Assembly (NCBI GenBank): GCA_018335675.1
Contig: JAGXRQ010000098.1
Location: 1-50,737, forward strand
Direction of reading: 5' to 3'
Origin: Bacteroidota bacterium
GTDB taxonomy: Bacteria; Bacteroidota; Bacteroidia; Bacteroidales; UBA7960
DNA length: 50,737 nucleotides
Below, one piece after another: positions 1 through 9,261 of this stretch (position 1 is its first letter; each line of letters starts with the position of its first letter). Made by a program: the position numbers and the translations under genes. The notes under the pieces were generated by a model. The model was given only the letters and a program-made list of their open reading frames with translations, was not told the origin of the DNA and searched no databases.

Positions 1-144
1 CCAGTAAAGGGTAAGTTGCATACGTGTTACGCACCCGTGCGCCACTCGTCAGCATGATATTGCTATCACCTGTTACCGTTCGACTTGCATGTATTAGGCC
101 TGCCGCTAGCGTTAATCCTGAGCCAGGATCAAACTCTCCGTTGT
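1..144 (-). rRNA. 16S ribosomal RNA, 5' end only
   Basis: Read on the minus strand, this is the first ~144 nt of a small-subunit rRNA. The universal AGAGTTTGATCCTGGCTCAG primer site is the complement of about 118-137. It is followed by the GATTAACGCTAGCGGCAGGC form usual in Bacteroidota and by the ATACATGCAAGTCGA block. The rest of the gene lies beyond the left edge. The mature 5' end at ~144 is estimated by alignment to the E. coli gene start and may be off by a few bases. Confidence 0.97.
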
Positions 145-290
145 TAATACTTTTAAGTTTTTTTTGTCTCCTGGCTTCTTAAGTCCATTAATTCGAAAAT
201 TAACGGGTTCTCTTGCTTGCTTTTTGGTCATCAATATGTCAATGAGCTTTTTTTCCCCTCTTCCCTCCTTTTTCTCTCATTTGGGGAGTG

Positions 291-320
291 CAAAGGTAAT
301 TACTTTTTTATTCCTGTCAA
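291..320 (-). promoter_or_regulatory. Promoter of the rRNA operon
   Basis: On the minus strand there is TTGACA (complement of 315-320), a 16-nt spacer, then TACCTTTG (complement of 291-298). The second box matches the Bacteroidota -7 consensus TAnnTTTG. It lies ~145 nt upstream of the mature 16S end, a normal rRNA leader length. The rest of 145-412 is leader and spacer, T-rich on the plus strand, with no gene seen. Confidence 0.75.
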
Positions 321-412
321 GTATTATTTGAAAAAAATTGAATTTTTTTTTAGCACTCTCTCTAGTTGCAAGATTTTCAACTATTTCCAGTTGCAAAAAA
401 AAGGGATTCACT

Positions 413-1597
413 CTATTTTAATTCATCTAAAGAATTAAAACGTAATTTAACAGAAAGAATCTCCGGACTATTGCCTATCCTTATCGGAGGCCCCCAGGTT
501 CCAATGCCAGAAGTAACTATTACATTGGTTTTGTTAATTTCCTGATGGCCGTATCCTACTTTAAAAATTGCATTTACTAAATAATTGATAGGCCAAATTT
601 GTCCTTTATGGGTATGTCCTGAAAACTGAACATCTGCGTTTAGTAGAACCGCGCTATTAATATCAACAGGTTGGTGATCAAGAACTATAACCGACAAACT
701 TTCATCAATTTCGAAATCATCATATAGAGCTTGTAATGACTTTCTTGAACTTGAGCCAAACCTTGCAGATTCTTTATCATCTCGTCCTATTATATATATA
801 CTGTTATCAATTAGTACGACACTATCTTTTAAAACAACTATTCCGTGTTCGCTTAAATATTTAGATGCGGCTTCAACTCCTCCAATATATTCATGATTTC
901 CCATAATAGCAAAAACTCCTTTAGGAGCATAAAGCATCCTTAAGGTTTCCCCAAGATTTTGCCTTATAACAGGTTCAAGATCTTCATCCAGCAAATCACC
1001 TGCAATTAAAATAATATCTGGCTTCAACGAATTAATTTCGCTAACAACCCGACTGAGATATCCATTTCCGATAATTGTGCCTAGATGAATATCTGAAACA
1101 ACAGCAATATTCAATTCCTTTAATTCATTTGAGTATTTTGAGATATCAATTGTAATGCTTTTTATAATTGGTCTTCTTGCATTTATAAACCCAAAAACAA
1201 GCAATCCGGCAACAAGCAAAACACTGAAGATAAATGTAATCGTTTTTGCTTTTTGAAAGTTGTCTGTATTCAATTGAGGGAAAATTCCGAAGAAATAGTT
1301 AGTAATTTTTAAAACATCTAACAATAAAACTATTAAAATAAAATACAATAATGCTCCCATCCAAAAAGAACCTATCCAAACAAGCGAGTCGCTAAAAAAG
1401 CTTATTTGTATTCTTTCAAGAACTCGGCCAACAAAATAAGAGGCTGCAAGAGTCCAGAATGTAAAAACAAACAATTTTCTAAGTAGGCTTCCGGGTTCAA
1501 AAACGGCAATGCTTCTAGAAAAAATATAATAGTTAGCTAAAAAGAAACCTACAATAACTATGGAGAAAAAAATTAAGAATTGCATGTATTTATTCAT
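413..1597 (-). CDS. Membrane-anchored metallophosphoesterase (calcineurin-like)
   Basis: A 394-residue protein with about four N-terminal membrane segments (roughly residues 5-25, 40-57, 70-95 and 120-140) and a C-terminal calcineurin-like phosphoesterase domain. The metal-binding motifs appear in order: DIHLG near 170, GDLLDE near 200, GNHEY near 233 and GHTHKGQ near 330. This layout is that of YkuE/YaeI-type phosphoesterases, which hydrolyse phosphodiester or lipid-linked phosphate substrates at the membrane. The substrate here is unknown. The gene is divergent from the DUF4271 gene and its 3' end faces the rRNA promoter. Family assignment is firm; the role is not. Confidence 0.85.
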   Translation of the reverse strand: MNKYMQFLIFFSIVIVGFFLANYYIFSRSIAVFEPGSLLRKLFVFTFWTLAASYFVGRVLERIQISFFSDSLVWIGSFWMGALLYFILIVLLLDVLKITNYFFGIFPQLNTDNFQKAKTITFIFSVLLVAGLLVFGFINARRPIIKSITIDISKYSNELKELNIAVVSDIHLGTIIGNGYLSRVVSEINSLKPDIILIAGDLLDEDLEPVIRQNLGETLRMLYAPKGVFAIMGNHEYIGGVEAASKYLSEHGIVVLKDSVVLIDNSIYIIGRDDKESARFGSSSRKSLQALYDDFEIDESLSVIVLDHQPVDINSAVLLNADVQFSGHTHKGQIWPINYLVNAIFKVGYGHQEINKTNVIVTSGIGTWGPPIRIGNSPEILSVKLRFNSLDELK

Positions 1598-1689
1598 TTA
1601 TAAAGACTTTAAAAATATAAAATCACTATATGTAACAAAAAAGCGCAATGTAAGTTTTATGTTTCAAAAAATAATGCAAAAAAAAGACT

Positions 1690-1697
1690 TAATTTTG
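1690..1697 (+). promoter_or_regulatory. Candidate -7 box for the DUF4271-hemD operon
   Basis: TAATTTTG fits the Bacteroidota -7 consensus TAnnTTTG and lies 18 nt before the ATG at 1716. No clear -33 TTTG was found at the usual distance, so this is a partial match. Confidence 0.45.
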
Positions 1698-1715
1698 CAA
1701 AAATTTTGAATCTGC

Positions 1716-2852
1716 ATGTTTCGACCACTAATCAATTTTTTTATTCTTTTTTTGATAATTGTTTGCATTTGCTTTAGCTCTAGTGGCTCAACAACAACAA
1801 ATTATTTTGCAACCAATATAACTGTTCTTGATTCCTTGAAGAACAATGCAAATGATATAATTAATACTCAACCGGCTGTTTTGTCAAGCAGCCAAACAGA
1901 TATTGCTGATTCGCCTATTGGGGTAATGGATAGCCTTATGATTCCGGCAAGTGTTTTTGACAGCGTAATTAAGTCACCCACCGTTATCTCAAAACCAAAA
2001 ATTATTATTGAGAAAAGCACTGAAAGTATTGCAATAATCAAGAAGCCATTATACAATGAAGAAACTGTTACTACAGTATATGTTGATTCTATTCTTTTTG
2101 CAGAATCACCGCAAACAATTATCATTTCAGGGAATGAGTTTTTTAATGAAAGTCTTCTTCCAACAATAAACTCTGATCCCATAAAAAGAAAAAAAGAAAA
2201 CTTTAACTGGCCGGCAATAGTTCTATTAATTCTGGCAGCTCTTGTGGGCTTTGCAAGATACCTACAACCGACGGCTGTCAGGCATACATTCAAAGCGGCT
2301 TTTAATAACCGTAATTTTTTACAATTAATTAAAGAGCAAAATGTTTTAGGAGAATGGTTTTCTTATTTGCTCATTACTGTTTTTTTAGCGGCTTTCTCTT
2401 TGCTGGTTTTTTTAAGTCTAGATTTTTCTGGCTACATAAATACAGAGTCAGTGTCACAAAGCACTTCAGTTTTTCTTTTGGTTTTTGCATTAACAACAGT
2501 GTTTTATGTTTTGAAATACCTAGGGTTAAGGTTTATTGCATTCGTTTTTAAAACAGATAGTGCAACAAGCTTTTACTTTAAAAACATACTGCTTTTTAAC
2601 CAGATTATTGGTCTGATTATATTTCCATTTTTGTTGTATAATATTTTTTATCAGAACACATTTGTTTTAATTATTACTTGGATTCTATTTGGTTTGCTAA
2701 GTGTTTTCAAAATATTAAGGGGCATAGCAATAGGACATAATGCATCAAATTTATCTGTGTATTATTTATTTTTGTACCTTTGCGCCGTTGAAATTGCGCC
2801 TATATTACTAATATTGAAGACTTCTGCAAATTATTTTCAGGGATTGCATTAA
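1716..2852 (+). CDS. DUF4271 integral membrane protein
   Basis: A 378-residue protein. The N-terminal third is a hydrophobic leader followed by a Ser/Thr/Ile-rich extracytoplasmic region (about 30-150). The rest carries roughly seven or eight membrane helices beginning near residue 165. The match to DUF4271 rests on layout and on the adjacent uroporphyrinogen-III synthase gene, a pairing common in Bacteroidota. No catalytic motif is visible and no function is known for the family. The downstream hemD begins 42 nt after the stop and is probably co-transcribed. Confidence 0.7.
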   Translation: MFRPLINFFILFLIIVCICFSSSGSTTTNYFATNITVLDSLKNNANDIINTQPAVLSSSQTDIADSPIGVMDSLMIPASVFDSVIKSPTVISKPKIIIEKSTESIAIIKKPLYNEETVTTVYVDSILFAESPQTIIISGNEFFNESLLPTINSDPIKRKKENFNWPAIVLLILAALVGFARYLQPTAVRHTFKAAFNNRNFLQLIKEQNVLGEWFSYLLITVFLAAFSLLVFLSLDFSGYINTESVSQSTSVFLLVFALTTVFYVLKYLGLRFIAFVFKTDSATSFYFKNILLFNQIIGLIIFPFLLYNIFYQNTFVLIITWILFGLLSVFKILRGIAIGHNASNLSVYYLFLYLCAVEIAPILLILKTSANYFQGLH

Positions 2853-2894
2853 TAAAACGAAGATTAATAACAATAAATTTAAGGAGACGCTACT

Positions 2895-3653
2895 TTGAAA
2901 ATCAAGAATATTTTAATATCTCAGCCTCAACCGGAAAATGAGAAATCGCCTTATGCTGAAATAATAAAAAAATACAATGTTGACATTTGTTTCAAGAAGT
3001 TTTTTAAAATAGAAGGTATTGGAGCAAAAGAATTTCGTCAACAAAGAGTTAATATTCTTGACTATTCTGCTATAATTTTTACCTCAAAACACTCCATTGA
3101 TCAATTCTTTATTTTATGTGAAGAGCTTAGGGTAAGCATTCCTGAAACGATGAAATACTTTTGCACGTCTGAAGCTATTGCTTTGTACCTGCAGAAATAT
3201 GTGCAATTTAGAAAAAGAAAAATCTTCTTCGGGAAGAGTAATTTTGCCGAACTTTTAGATATAATCAAAAAGCAAAAGACTGAGAAATATCTTTTCCCAT
3301 GTGCAGAAAGTCACCAGATGGATATTCCAAAGCAACTTGATCAGGCGAAGGTAACCTTTTTAATGGCTCCGATTTATAGAACAATTCCAGATGATTTGTC
3401 AGAATTAGATATTAATAAGTTTCAGATGTTGGTATTTTTTAGCCCTATTGGAATTGAATCTCTGCAGAAAAACTTTCCAAATTTTGTTCAAAATGAAACA
3501 GTTCTTGGTGCATTTGGCGAGGCAACAGCTAAAGCTATTGAAAAAGCAGGCTTTAAGCTAACCCTTAAAGCACCAACTGAAAATGCTCCATCTATGACTA
3601 TGGCAATTGATGCTTTTTTAGAATGTAATCGCAAAAAACAATCACAGGCTTAA
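2895..3653 (+). CDS. hemD: Uroporphyrinogen-III synthase
   Basis: A 252-residue HemD-family protein of the bilobed fold: it opens with a KNILISQPQP strand, and the typical 'YSAIIFTSKHSIDQF' and 'MLVFFSPIGIESL' strands are present, with 'LGAFGEATAKAIEKAG' near the C-terminus. The enzyme cyclises hydroxymethylbilane to uroporphyrinogen III in haem and sirohaem synthesis. The start is TTG at 2895, preceded by AAGGAG at 2881-2886; no in-frame ATG gives a complete N-terminal strand. HemD sequences diverge strongly, so the call leans on these strands and on the DUF4271 neighbour. Confidence 0.8.
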   Translation: MKIKNILISQPQPENEKSPYAEIIKKYNVDICFKKFFKIEGIGAKEFRQQRVNILDYSAIIFTSKHSIDQFFILCEELRVSIPETMKYFCTSEAIALYLQKYVQFRKRKIFFGKSNFAELLDIIKKQKTEKYLFPCAESHQMDIPKQLDQAKVTFLMAPIYRTIPDDLSELDINKFQMLVFFSPIGIESLQKNFPNFVQNETVLGAFGEATAKAIEKAGFKLTLKAPTENAPSMTMAIDAFLECNRKKQSQA

Positions 3654-3688
3654 GTTCATACTGTAAGCTTTTCTTATTATAAAACAAC

Positions 3689-4201
3689 ATGCAAACTTTC
3701 AAAAAAAGTGAAAGATTATGCAATTTCAATCTTAAAAGTATTCTTTTTGAAAAAGGAAATTCATTTTTCAGTTATCCATTTAAAATCCAATGGTTAATAA
3801 TTCAGAATCCTATTGAAAAGTATATTTTAAATAATCACATCCAACAATACACTGTGTCGGATAATGTGACAAAAATAATACAACAACAAAACCCTTCATT
3901 TCCGCATAAGAAAATACCTCAAAATGCTTTTTTTTACTATCCTGCAAAATGTCTAATAAGCGTTTCTGCAAAGAAATTCAAAAACGCAACAGACAGAAAC
4001 TATATTAAACGTATCATAAAAGAAGCATATAGAAAAAACAAAAGCTCTTTTTATTCGTTGTTGAATGAAAAGGAAATGTTTTGCCTTATAGGGATTATTT
4101 ATACAGGAAAAGCAGTGCCTGGACATGAAGAAATAGAAAAGAAAATCATTTTATCTTTACAAGAATTAGAGAAATTGATTTTATCCTCATTAGAAACCTA
4201 A
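3689..4201 (+). CDS. rnpA: Ribonuclease P protein component
   Basis: A 170-residue protein, longer than the ~120 residues of most RnpA proteins, as is usual in Bacteroidota. It starts with the typical 'FKKSERLCNFNLKSILF' segment and contains the RNA-binding signature 'ATDRNYIKRIIKEAYR' at about residues 100-115. It is the protein cofactor for tRNA 5' maturation. A ~50-residue insertion with the 'QQNPSFPHKKIPQN' stretch lies between the first strand and the KxxxSxxKKFKNA block. yidD begins 20 nt downstream, the widely conserved rnpA-yidD pairing. Confidence 0.93.
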   Translation: MQTFKKSERLCNFNLKSILFEKGNSFFSYPFKIQWLIIQNPIEKYILNNHIQQYTVSDNVTKIIQQQNPSFPHKKIPQNAFFYYPAKCLISVSAKKFKNATDRNYIKRIIKEAYRKNKSSFYSLLNEKEMFCLIGIIYTGKAVPGHEEIEKKIILSLQELEKLILSSLET

Positions 4202-4220
4202 CTAACCGACATTTTTTGAA

Positions 4221-4517
4221 ATGTTTTTAATTAATTTAGCTGCAAAAATGTTTAGGCTTATCTTTATAGGCTTAATTAGGATATACCAATATTTAATATC
4301 GCCCCTAATTCCGGCTTCATGTCGTTACACACCAACATGCTCGCATTATGGTGTTGAAGCAATTCAAAAACATGGGCCAATAAAAGGGGGATGGTTAACA
4401 ATAAAAAGGATTTCAAAATGCCATCCTTGGGGTGGAAGTGGCTACGATCCGGTGCCTGAAAAAACTACTAAAGAAGAAAAATATGAGAGAAATGAAAAAC
4501 CTATCGAGAAAGTTTAA
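4221..4517 (+). CDS. yidD: Membrane protein insertion efficiency factor YidD
   Basis: A 98-residue protein with a short amphipathic N-terminus and the family core '[20 protein letters not shown]' (about residues 24-43) with its conserved cysteines, then '[11 protein letters not shown]' and '[14 protein letters not shown]'. YidD helps YidC/Sec insert membrane proteins. The last ~35 bases overlap the start of the S41 protease gene in another frame, so the two are probably translationally coupled. Confidence 0.95.
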   Translation: MFLINLAAKMFRLIFIGLIRIYQYLISPLIPASCRYTPTCSHYGVEAIQKHGPIKGGWLTIKRISKCHPWGGSGYDPVPEKTTKEEKYERNEKPIEKV

Positions 4518-6153
4518 AAAAGCAATAATAATTATTCTCATAACAGTATCTGTTGTAATTTCTGCAGGTTTTGTTAACAAAAACTTTGAGCTGACAAAGA
4601 ACCTAGACATATTTGCAACTCTTTATAGGGAGCTTTTTATAAATTATGTTGATGAAATAAATTCTGCCGAACTAATTAAAACAGCTATAGATAGCATGTT
4701 GGAATCACTTGATCCCTATACTGTTTTTATTCCGGAATCTGAAATAGAAGATTATCGGTTTATTACTACAGGGCAGTATGGCGGCATTGGAGCCATAATT
4801 CATTATAGAGAGAAAGAAGTTGTAATTACCGAGCCTTACGCGGGCTTCCCGGCATATAAGGGCGGATTGGTTGCCGGGGATGTGATTGTAGAAGTTAGCG
4901 GAAGGTCTACTGCTGATATGGATTTTGATGATGTAAAAACACTATTGCATGGGCAACCCGGAAGCGAGGTTGTGCTTACAGTTAGAAAGTATGGTTTGGA
5001 AACTCCTCAAAAAGTTACACTAACAAGAGAAATAATTAAAGTGGATAACATTCCATTTTATGGTATGATAAATGAAAAAACAGGATATATTAAGTTAATG
5101 GGATTTACTCAAAGTGCATCTGCAGAATTCAAAGAAGCATTCATGAAGTTAAAACAAGAGCATAACCTTGAAAGCCTGGTAATTGATTTAAGAGGAAATG
5201 GAGGCGGTTTGCTTAATGAGGCTGTCAATATTGTCAATTTATTTGTAGATAAAGACAAGACAGTTGTTGAAACAAAAGGAAGGATAGAAGAAAGAAACAC
5301 AGTGCACAAAACTTTAAATGTTCCAATTGATAGGGATATACCAATTGCTGTACTAACAGACAGAGGCAGTGCTTCAGCCTCTGAAATAGTTGCAGGCGCA
5401 ATTCAAGATTTCGATAGAGGCGTTATTATCGGCGAAAGAACTTTTGGCAAAGGGTTGGTGCAAAATATAATTCCTTTGGTTTACAACACACAAATGAAAG
5501 TTACAGTAGCAAAGTATTACATTCCAAGTGGAAGGTGTATACAGGCCATTGATTACGCGAAAAAGAATGAAGATGGTAGTATTGCAGAAATTCCTGACTC
5601 TTTAAAAGTTGCTTTTAAAACAGCCAATGGAAGAGTAGTGTATGATGGAGGAGGATTAGAGCCTGATGTAACTGTTGAAAAACCATACCCCGCAAACATC
5701 ACTGTTGAACTAATTATTCAATACATGATGTTCGATTATGCCACAAAGTTTTTCCATGAAAACAAAGCTATTGCATCAGTTACTGAGTTTGAAATTACTG
5801 ATAATATATATAATGACTTCATTTCTTTTGTAAATGGGAAAAATTTTTCATTTAAATCACTCAGCGAAGAAAAAATGGATGAGTTGATAGCTGCTGCCAA
5901 AGAAGATGAATATTTTGAAAATCTTGAAAAATATATTGTTGATTTAAAACAAAAAGTTAAAGCAACAAAAGAAAAAGACATTTACACCCATAGTTCTGAA
6001 ATAAAAAGATTACTAAAGGATGAAATTATCGGCCGCTACTATTATTCTAGAGGAAGAATTGAGGCATCACTAAAAGCGGACGAAGATATTCTAGAGGCTA
6101 TTAATCTGCTAAATAATCCTGAAAGATATAAGTCAGTATTGTCTGGTAAATAA
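4483..6153 (+). CDS. S41 family C-terminal processing peptidase
   Basis: About 556 residues from ATG 4483; ATG 4492 is also possible. An upstream ATG at 4432 would lie deep inside yidD and adds a non-conserved lysine-rich stretch, so it was not chosen. The order is: a membrane anchor at about 10-28, a PDZ domain ('[16 protein letters not shown]' onward), then the tail-specific protease core. The Ser/Lys dyad is seen in '[15 protein letters not shown]' and '[11 protein letters not shown]'. Such proteases cleave C-termini of periplasmic proteins. It is the last gene of the hemD-rnpA-yidD run and converges on radA with one base between the stops. Confidence 0.92.
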   Translation: MREMKNLSRKFKKAIIIILITVSVVISAGFVNKNFELTKNLDIFATLYRELFINYVDEINSAELIKTAIDSMLESLDPYTVFIPESEIEDYRFITTGQYGGIGAIIHYREKEVVITEPYAGFPAYKGGLVAGDVIVEVSGRSTADMDFDDVKTLLHGQPGSEVVLTVRKYGLETPQKVTLTREIIKVDNIPFYGMINEKTGYIKLMGFTQSASAEFKEAFMKLKQEHNLESLVIDLRGNGGGLLNEAVNIVNLFVDKDKTVVETKGRIEERNTVHKTLNVPIDRDIPIAVLTDRGSASASEIVAGAIQDFDRGVIIGERTFGKGLVQNIIPLVYNTQMKVTVAKYYIPSGRCIQAIDYAKKNEDGSIAEIPDSLKVAFKTANGRVVYDGGGLEPDVTVEKPYPANITVELIIQYMMFDYATKFFHENKAIASVTEFEITDNIYNDFISFVNGKNFSFKSLSEEKMDELIAAAKEDEYFENLEKYIVDLKQKVKATKEKDIYTHSSEIKRLLKDEIIGRYYYSRGRIEASLKADEDILEAINLLNNPERYKSVLSGK

Positions 6154-6154
6154 T

Positions 6155-7522
6155 TTATCCAAACAATAATGAGAATAACTGGTCAACCCTTAAAACCGGG
6201 ATTATCTTTATTGATTTAAATTGCTTCTCAAGGCCTTTGGTGTTATATTTTGAAACATAAATTTCTTCAAAACCAAGTTTTTCGGCCTCGGCAATTCTTT
6301 GCTCTACGCGCATGACCGGGCGTAATTCACCTGTAAGCCCAATTTCTGCAGCAAAGCAAGCTTTTTGATTAACCGGAATATCCTCTGCTGACGATAGTAT
6401 AGAGCAAATAATACTTAAGTCTGCTGCGGGGTCGCTGATTTTTAGCCCTCCTGTTATATTCAAAAATACATCTTTAATACCTATTCTGAATCCGCATCTT
6501 TTTTCCAGAACTGCAAGCAGCATATTAAGTCTTCTGGTATCAAAGCCTGTTGCTGACCTTTGCGGTGTTCCATATGCAGCTGAACTAACTAGCGCTTGGG
6601 TTTCTATTAATATTGGACGTATGCCTTCGATAATTGCGCCAACTGCTACACCACTTAAGGGTTCATCGTGATGTGAAATAAGCATTTCTGAAGGATTCAG
6701 AACTTCGCGCAATCCAGTTGACCGCATTTCGAAAATCCCTAGTTCGGAAGTGCTTCCAAATCTATTTTTCATTGCACGCAGAATGCGATAAATGTTGTTA
6801 TGATCGCCCTCAAACTGCAATACTGTATCTACCATATGCTCCAGTATCTTGGGCCCTGCAAGAGAACCGTCTTTTGTAATATGTCCGATAAGAAAAACAG
6901 GCGTAGAAGTTTCTTTCGCAAACTTCTGAAATTCATGTGCACACTCTCTAATTTGTGATATACTTCCAGCAGAGCTTTCAATATTTGGAGTAGTAAGTGT
7001 TTGAATAGAATCCACTATTATCATTCCCGGATTAATTTCAGCTATATGCCTAAACAATTCAGAAGTGTCTGTTTCCGTAAGGACAAGACACGAAGAGTCT
7101 TTATAGCCAAGCCTTTGAGCGCGCATTTTAATTTGGACAGGGCTCTCCTCTCCTGATACGTAAAGAGTTTTTAGACCTGTATCTTGGAGTGCTAGCTGCA
7201 GCATAATTGTAGATTTCCCAATTCCCGGCTCACCTCCTATTAAAACAAGAGAGCCCGGAACAATTCCACCACCAAGCACTCTGTCAAATTCCTGAATTTT
7301 AGATGAAATTCTTACTTCATCTTTGTATTCAATATCATCAATAGACTGAGGAGATACTTTTGATGAGAGCCTCGACTTAACAGAAGATGCGCCAGAGGAT
7401 TCTCTTTGAATTACTTCTTCGGTGTATGTGTTCCATTCTCCACACGCAGGACACTTACCTATCCATTTAGCAGATTGAGCGCCACAGTTACCACAGAAAA
7501 AAGCTGTTTTTATTTTTGCCAT
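6155..7522 (-). CDS. radA: DNA repair protein RadA
   Basis: A 455-residue RadA/Sms, standard length. It has an N-terminal C4 zinc finger (CGNCG...CPACG, residues 10-30), Walker A 'GGEPGIGKST' near 96, the RadA-specific 'KNRFGSTSELGIFEM' near 255, and a C-terminal Lon-like domain ('GLTGELRPVMRVEQRIAEA'). RadA is a RecA-related helicase that drives branch migration during recombination. It is encoded alone, convergent with the S41 gene. Confidence 0.97.
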   Translation of the reverse strand: MAKIKTAFFCGNCGAQSAKWIGKCPACGEWNTYTEEVIQRESSGASSVKSRLSSKVSPQSIDDIEYKDEVRISSKIQEFDRVLGGGIVPGSLVLIGGEPGIGKSTIMLQLALQDTGLKTLYVSGEESPVQIKMRAQRLGYKDSSCLVLTETDTSELFRHIAEINPGMIIVDSIQTLTTPNIESSAGSISQIRECAHEFQKFAKETSTPVFLIGHITKDGSLAGPKILEHMVDTVLQFEGDHNNIYRILRAMKNRFGSTSELGIFEMRSTGLREVLNPSEMLISHHDEPLSGVAVGAIIEGIRPILIETQALVSSAAYGTPQRSATGFDTRRLNMLLAVLEKRCGFRIGIKDVFLNITGGLKISDPAADLSIICSILSSAEDIPVNQKACFAAEIGLTGELRPVMRVEQRIAEAEKLGFEEIYVSKYNTKGLEKQFKSIKIIPVLRVDQLFSLLFG

Positions 7523-7550
7523 TTAATCTATTTGCTGAAAATTACTAAAA

Positions 7551-7596
7551 AGAAAAAGGGAAAACCATGCTGAGAAGCATATTAGGTTCTCCCTTT
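7551..7596 (-). terminator. Rho-independent terminator after the lipoprotein gene
   Basis: The arms 7555-7566 and 7585-7596 pair over 12 bp with one mismatch, and an inner 5-bp stem (7567-7571 with 7576-7580) stacks on it. On the minus strand the stem is followed by a T-rich run. It separates the lipoprotein gene from radA. Confidence 0.7.
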
Positions 7597-7640
7597 GCAA
7601 CCATGAAAACTAGCACGTAAATATATATGTTTTTTTTTAA

Positions 7641-8042
7641 TTAGTTGCTTAACTTGATAAATTCTTTATACATTATCCCCCCGTCAACATCATTGCTAAT
7701 TACCAACTCATCATTGGAAAGTTTAATTACATCCCATTCAGTATTGTAGGAATCAATTGACGTTCCATCAATGTTAATATATGTTCCAAAAACACCCCAA
7801 TCTAAAAAGAAAGTTCCTTGTTCATAAATCCAAGTATTTTCAGGATTAGACCTTTCATACCTTATTATTGTAAAATTGAAGTCGATAAAATGCCATTCTT
7901 CAGCAATTGTGCTGTTAATGTCAACAACATCTACCCATTCCCACTTTCCTTCAAGACGTTCTTCATATTTTTCTGTGCATCCGCCAATCAATATTAACAG
8001 AGCAAACAAAAAGAAAATCGGGTTTTTGATTGAAATTTTCAT
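7641..8042 (-). CDS. Small lipoprotein, possibly lipocalin-like
   Basis: A 133-residue protein from the ATG at 8042; an in-frame upstream start would add a second leader and is less likely. It has a lysine-containing signal peptide ending in the lipobox LIGGC at residues 19-23, so it should be lipid-anchored. The mature part starts 'LEGKWEWVDV' and has alternating hydrophobic strands ending in 'MYKEFIKLSN', a pattern like lipocalin-type lipoproteins of Bacteroidota. That fold is a guess from pattern only. It is a single-gene unit with its own terminator. Confidence 0.7.
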   Translation of the reverse strand: MKISIKNPIFFLFALLILIGGCTEKYEERLEGKWEWVDVVDINSTIAEEWHFIDFNFTIIRYERSNPENTWIYEQGTFFLDWGVFGTYINIDGTSIDSYNTEWDVIKLSNDELVISNDVDGGIMYKEFIKLSN

Positions 8043-8066
8043 AATTGTTTTTTGTTTTTCACAAGG

Positions 8067-8074
8067 CAAAAATA
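8067..8074 (-). promoter_or_regulatory. Candidate -7 box for the small lipoprotein gene
   Basis: The minus-strand reading is TATTTTTG, matching TAnnTTTG, 24 nt upstream of the chosen ATG. This supports the 8042 start over the longer one, whose ATG would lie upstream of this box. No convincing -33 box was seen. Confidence 0.45.
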
Positions 8075-8255
8075 ATAAAATTAGGAACATATAAATATTT
8101 TAACTTCAAAACATTAACTTTTGGATAAAAATAATAATTAAAACATAAAATCTAAAACCTCAAAACAATTTTACCCCTTCATAGTCATAAAAATGTTTTG
8201 TTTTTTTTGTAGTTTTACAAAAAATTGAAACATTAGTTCTAAAGATATATCATAT

Positions 8256-9206
8256 ATGACTGAAATTACAGAAAAGAAAACACCACTAGTAACATTTCCA
8301 CTTGATGAAATGGTAAAGCTGGTAAAATCATTTACTTCTCAAAAACTAGCATCATTGCTTGATGTAACAGATCTTAAAGCAGATACACAAGAACCAAAGA
8401 TTTTAAAAATGGCTGAATGGGCTAAGTCGCTCAATTGTGCTTCTGTATGCGTCAATCCGGTTGATGGCTCCGACATTCTTCCATTGGCATTAAAGGGTTC
8501 TAAGGTAAAAGAATGTTATGTAATTGATTTTCCTCTTGGAAAACTCGATATTGAAATGAAATCAGTTCAAACATCTTATGTTGTTAAAAAGAGCAGGGAG
8601 CTTAGAGGGGAAGGAAAAGGAAAAATGGAGCTCGATATGGTAATTAATGTAGGGCGCTTTAAAAAGGACCCGAATTATGCACTTGAAGAAATAAATGCAG
8701 TATGTGAGGCGGCAGACGGAGAGCCGGTTAAAGTTATTGTCAGGTCTTCTGAGCTTACAGTAAAGGAAATTTACACTGTTTCTGAGATTGTTGCTCGATC
8801 AAAGGCTGCATTCATCAAAAACTCTACAGGTATGGACGCCTATGGTGCTTTACCCGAGCATATGAAAATAATGAGAGAAGTTGTAGGAAATAAAATCGGA
8901 GTAAAGTCATCAGGGGGAGTGTCTGATGCTGCCACAGCAATGAGGCTAATATATGCATCTGCCAGAGATGAATCTTTACAAAAACCAGAGCTTTTCAGAA
9001 TAGGAACAAGCTCTCCATTGAATATAGTATCAACTTTTGGCTGGCTTGCAAAAGCGCCTGAGCATTGGCTTGGCGCCGGAATCATTCCATGTAAGATATG
9101 CCCTTTCTACCACAATACAAAACTACGTGTTGAACTTAGAGAAGAAGCAAACTCCTGGTGTAGGCAATGCATTCACAACCATTATCTCGTCAATAAAGAT
9201 TTTTAA
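8256..9206 (+). CDS. deoC: Deoxyribose-phosphate aldolase with a cysteine-rich tail
   Basis: A 316-residue class I aldolase of the DeoC/LacD fold. The catalytic residues expected for DeoC are visible: Asp in 'MELDMVINVG', the Schiff-base Lys in 'AFIKNSTGM', and the second Lys in 'GVKSSGGVSDAATAM'. It cleaves 2-deoxyribose 5-phosphate into glyceraldehyde 3-phosphate and acetaldehyde. It is ~60-90 residues longer than many bacterial DeoC proteins. The extra C-terminus holds CKIC and CRQC pairs about 20 residues apart, suggesting a bound Zn or Fe-S site. It is followed by an aldehyde oxidoreductase gene 55 nt downstream. Confidence 0.9.
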   Translation: MTEITEKKTPLVTFPLDEMVKLVKSFTSQKLASLLDVTDLKADTQEPKILKMAEWAKSLNCASVCVNPVDGSDILPLALKGSKVKECYVIDFPLGKLDIEMKSVQTSYVVKKSRELRGEGKGKMELDMVINVGRFKKDPNYALEEINAVCEAADGEPVKVIVRSSELTVKEIYTVSEIVARSKAAFIKNSTGMDAYGALPEHMKIMREVVGNKIGVKSSGGVSDAATAMRLIYASARDESLQKPELFRIGTSSPLNIVSTFGWLAKAPEHWLGAGIIPCKICPFYHNTKLRVELREEANSWCRQCIHNHYLVNKDF

Positions 9207-9207
9207 T

Positions 9208-9228
9208 AACCTGATGAGAGGTTTTTTT
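9208..9228 (+). terminator. Weak terminator or attenuator between deoC and the AOR gene
   Basis: AACCT (9208-9212) pairs with AGGTT (9219-9223) around a 6-nt loop and runs into seven T's. The 5-bp stem is short, so it would be leaky and could lower expression of the downstream gene rather than stop it. Confidence 0.4.
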
Positions 9229-9261
9229 AAGAAATAAGTATAAACGAAAATATATAAAACA

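Noticed and set aside
217-438. 73-residue ORF in the rRNA leader region
   Set aside because: It spans the rRNA promoter and a T-rich leader, has no RBS or recognisable domain, and runs opposite to the rRNA transcript.
1868-2293. 141-residue ORF antisense to the DUF4271 gene
   Set aside because: Fully inside a supported gene on the other strand with no recognisable features.
4432-4482. Upstream ATG for the S41 protease
   Set aside because: It would add 17 lysine-rich residues inside yidD; the ATG at 4483 gives a normal membrane-anchor start.
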